DNA from: Alkaliphilus sp. NP8
GTDB lineage: Bacteria > Bacillota > Clostridia > Peptostreptococcales > Natronincolaceae
DNA: 64,000 nt
NCBI GenBank assembly: GCA_015978205.1
Contig: JADWMM010000027.1
Coordinates: 109,641-173,640 of the forward strand
Direction of reading: 5' to 3'
Both the position numbers and the translations under genes were made by a program. The notes under the pieces were generated by a model. It was given only the letters and a program-made list of their open reading frames with translations. It was not told the origin of the DNA and did no database searches. Shown in pieces: positions 63,933 through 64,000 of this stretch (within the stretch, counting starts at the first letter, position 1; each line of letters begins with the position of its first letter).

Positions 63933-64000
63933 TGTCGCCGAAACAAAGCGACACGGCGAAAGCCGCTGAAGAGGTCTTTGAAAACTAAACAGTATAGATT
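63933..64000 (+). other. pre-16S rRNA leader
   Basis: The sequence after P2 becomes GC-richer and contains GTCGCCG...CGGCG pairing and GTCTTTGAAAACTAAACAG, the block usually found just upstream of 16S rRNA in Bacillota. The 16S gene itself is outside the window. Confidence 0.85.

Overview
The window is low-GC, AT-rich DNA with strong AAGGAGG-type ribosome binding sites, frequent TTG/GTG starts and A/T-rich intergenic spacers. Together with an S-box riboswitch, DUF1653, DUF2383, PepF, a non-zinc MsrB, UvsE and MoaE-like proteins, this points to an anaerobic Bacillota of the Clostridia/Tissierellia grade. The species cannot be named from the sequence. The last 220 bases are a tandem rRNA promoter and pre-16S leader, so an rRNA operon starts just outside the window.

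Region 1 (about 1-23,330) is chromosomal core. It holds a metallophosphoesterase, PepF, and a three-gene methylthioribose salvage operon (aldolase, MtnA, MtnK: the layout of the 'DHAP shunt'). Next come a PutP symporter with a D-cysteine-desulfhydrase-like enzyme and a predicted flavinylated lipoprotein reductase. A pirin, a DUF1653/SprT/hydrolase operon, a lone PAS histidine kinase and MntP follow, then a response regulator/histidine kinase/FtsH operon and a ferritin-like protein.

Region 2 (23,349-28,932) is a small phage-like module with no integrase, terminase or portal: ImmA and XRE repressor facing a Cro-like protein, a DnaD-like protein and a DnaC-like loader. A converging cassette carries two membrane proteins, DUF2922, DUF1659, an unknown protein and an M15 peptidase.

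Region 3 (29,400-55,700) is an accessory and defence island with heavy gene decay. It contains an apparently intact Sau3AI-type restriction-modification system, a truncated PLD-helicase, debris of an integrative conjugative element, an N-terminally truncated type III Res subunit without its Mod, and an apparently intact McrB/DUF2357 pair. Between them lie an S-box with an internally deleted metY plus metA, an ABC transporter with a TudS-like desulfidase, a quinone oxidoreductase gene split by a 2.7 kb insertion, a decayed rolling-circle Rep gene and a decayed radical SAM gene. A direct repeat of about 590 bp (the last 22 codons of the DUF2357 gene plus a complete MoaE-like gene) brackets 22.9 kb of this island. 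A separate pair of about 130 bp elements brackets 5.5 kb inside it.

Region 4 (55,741-64,000) returns to core-type genes: MoaE-like protein, Lrp regulator, kynureninase, an MBL-fold hydrolase, a lysophospholipase-like hydrolase, GlpK, UvsE and MsrB, then the rRNA promoters. No tRNA and no CRISPR array were seen.
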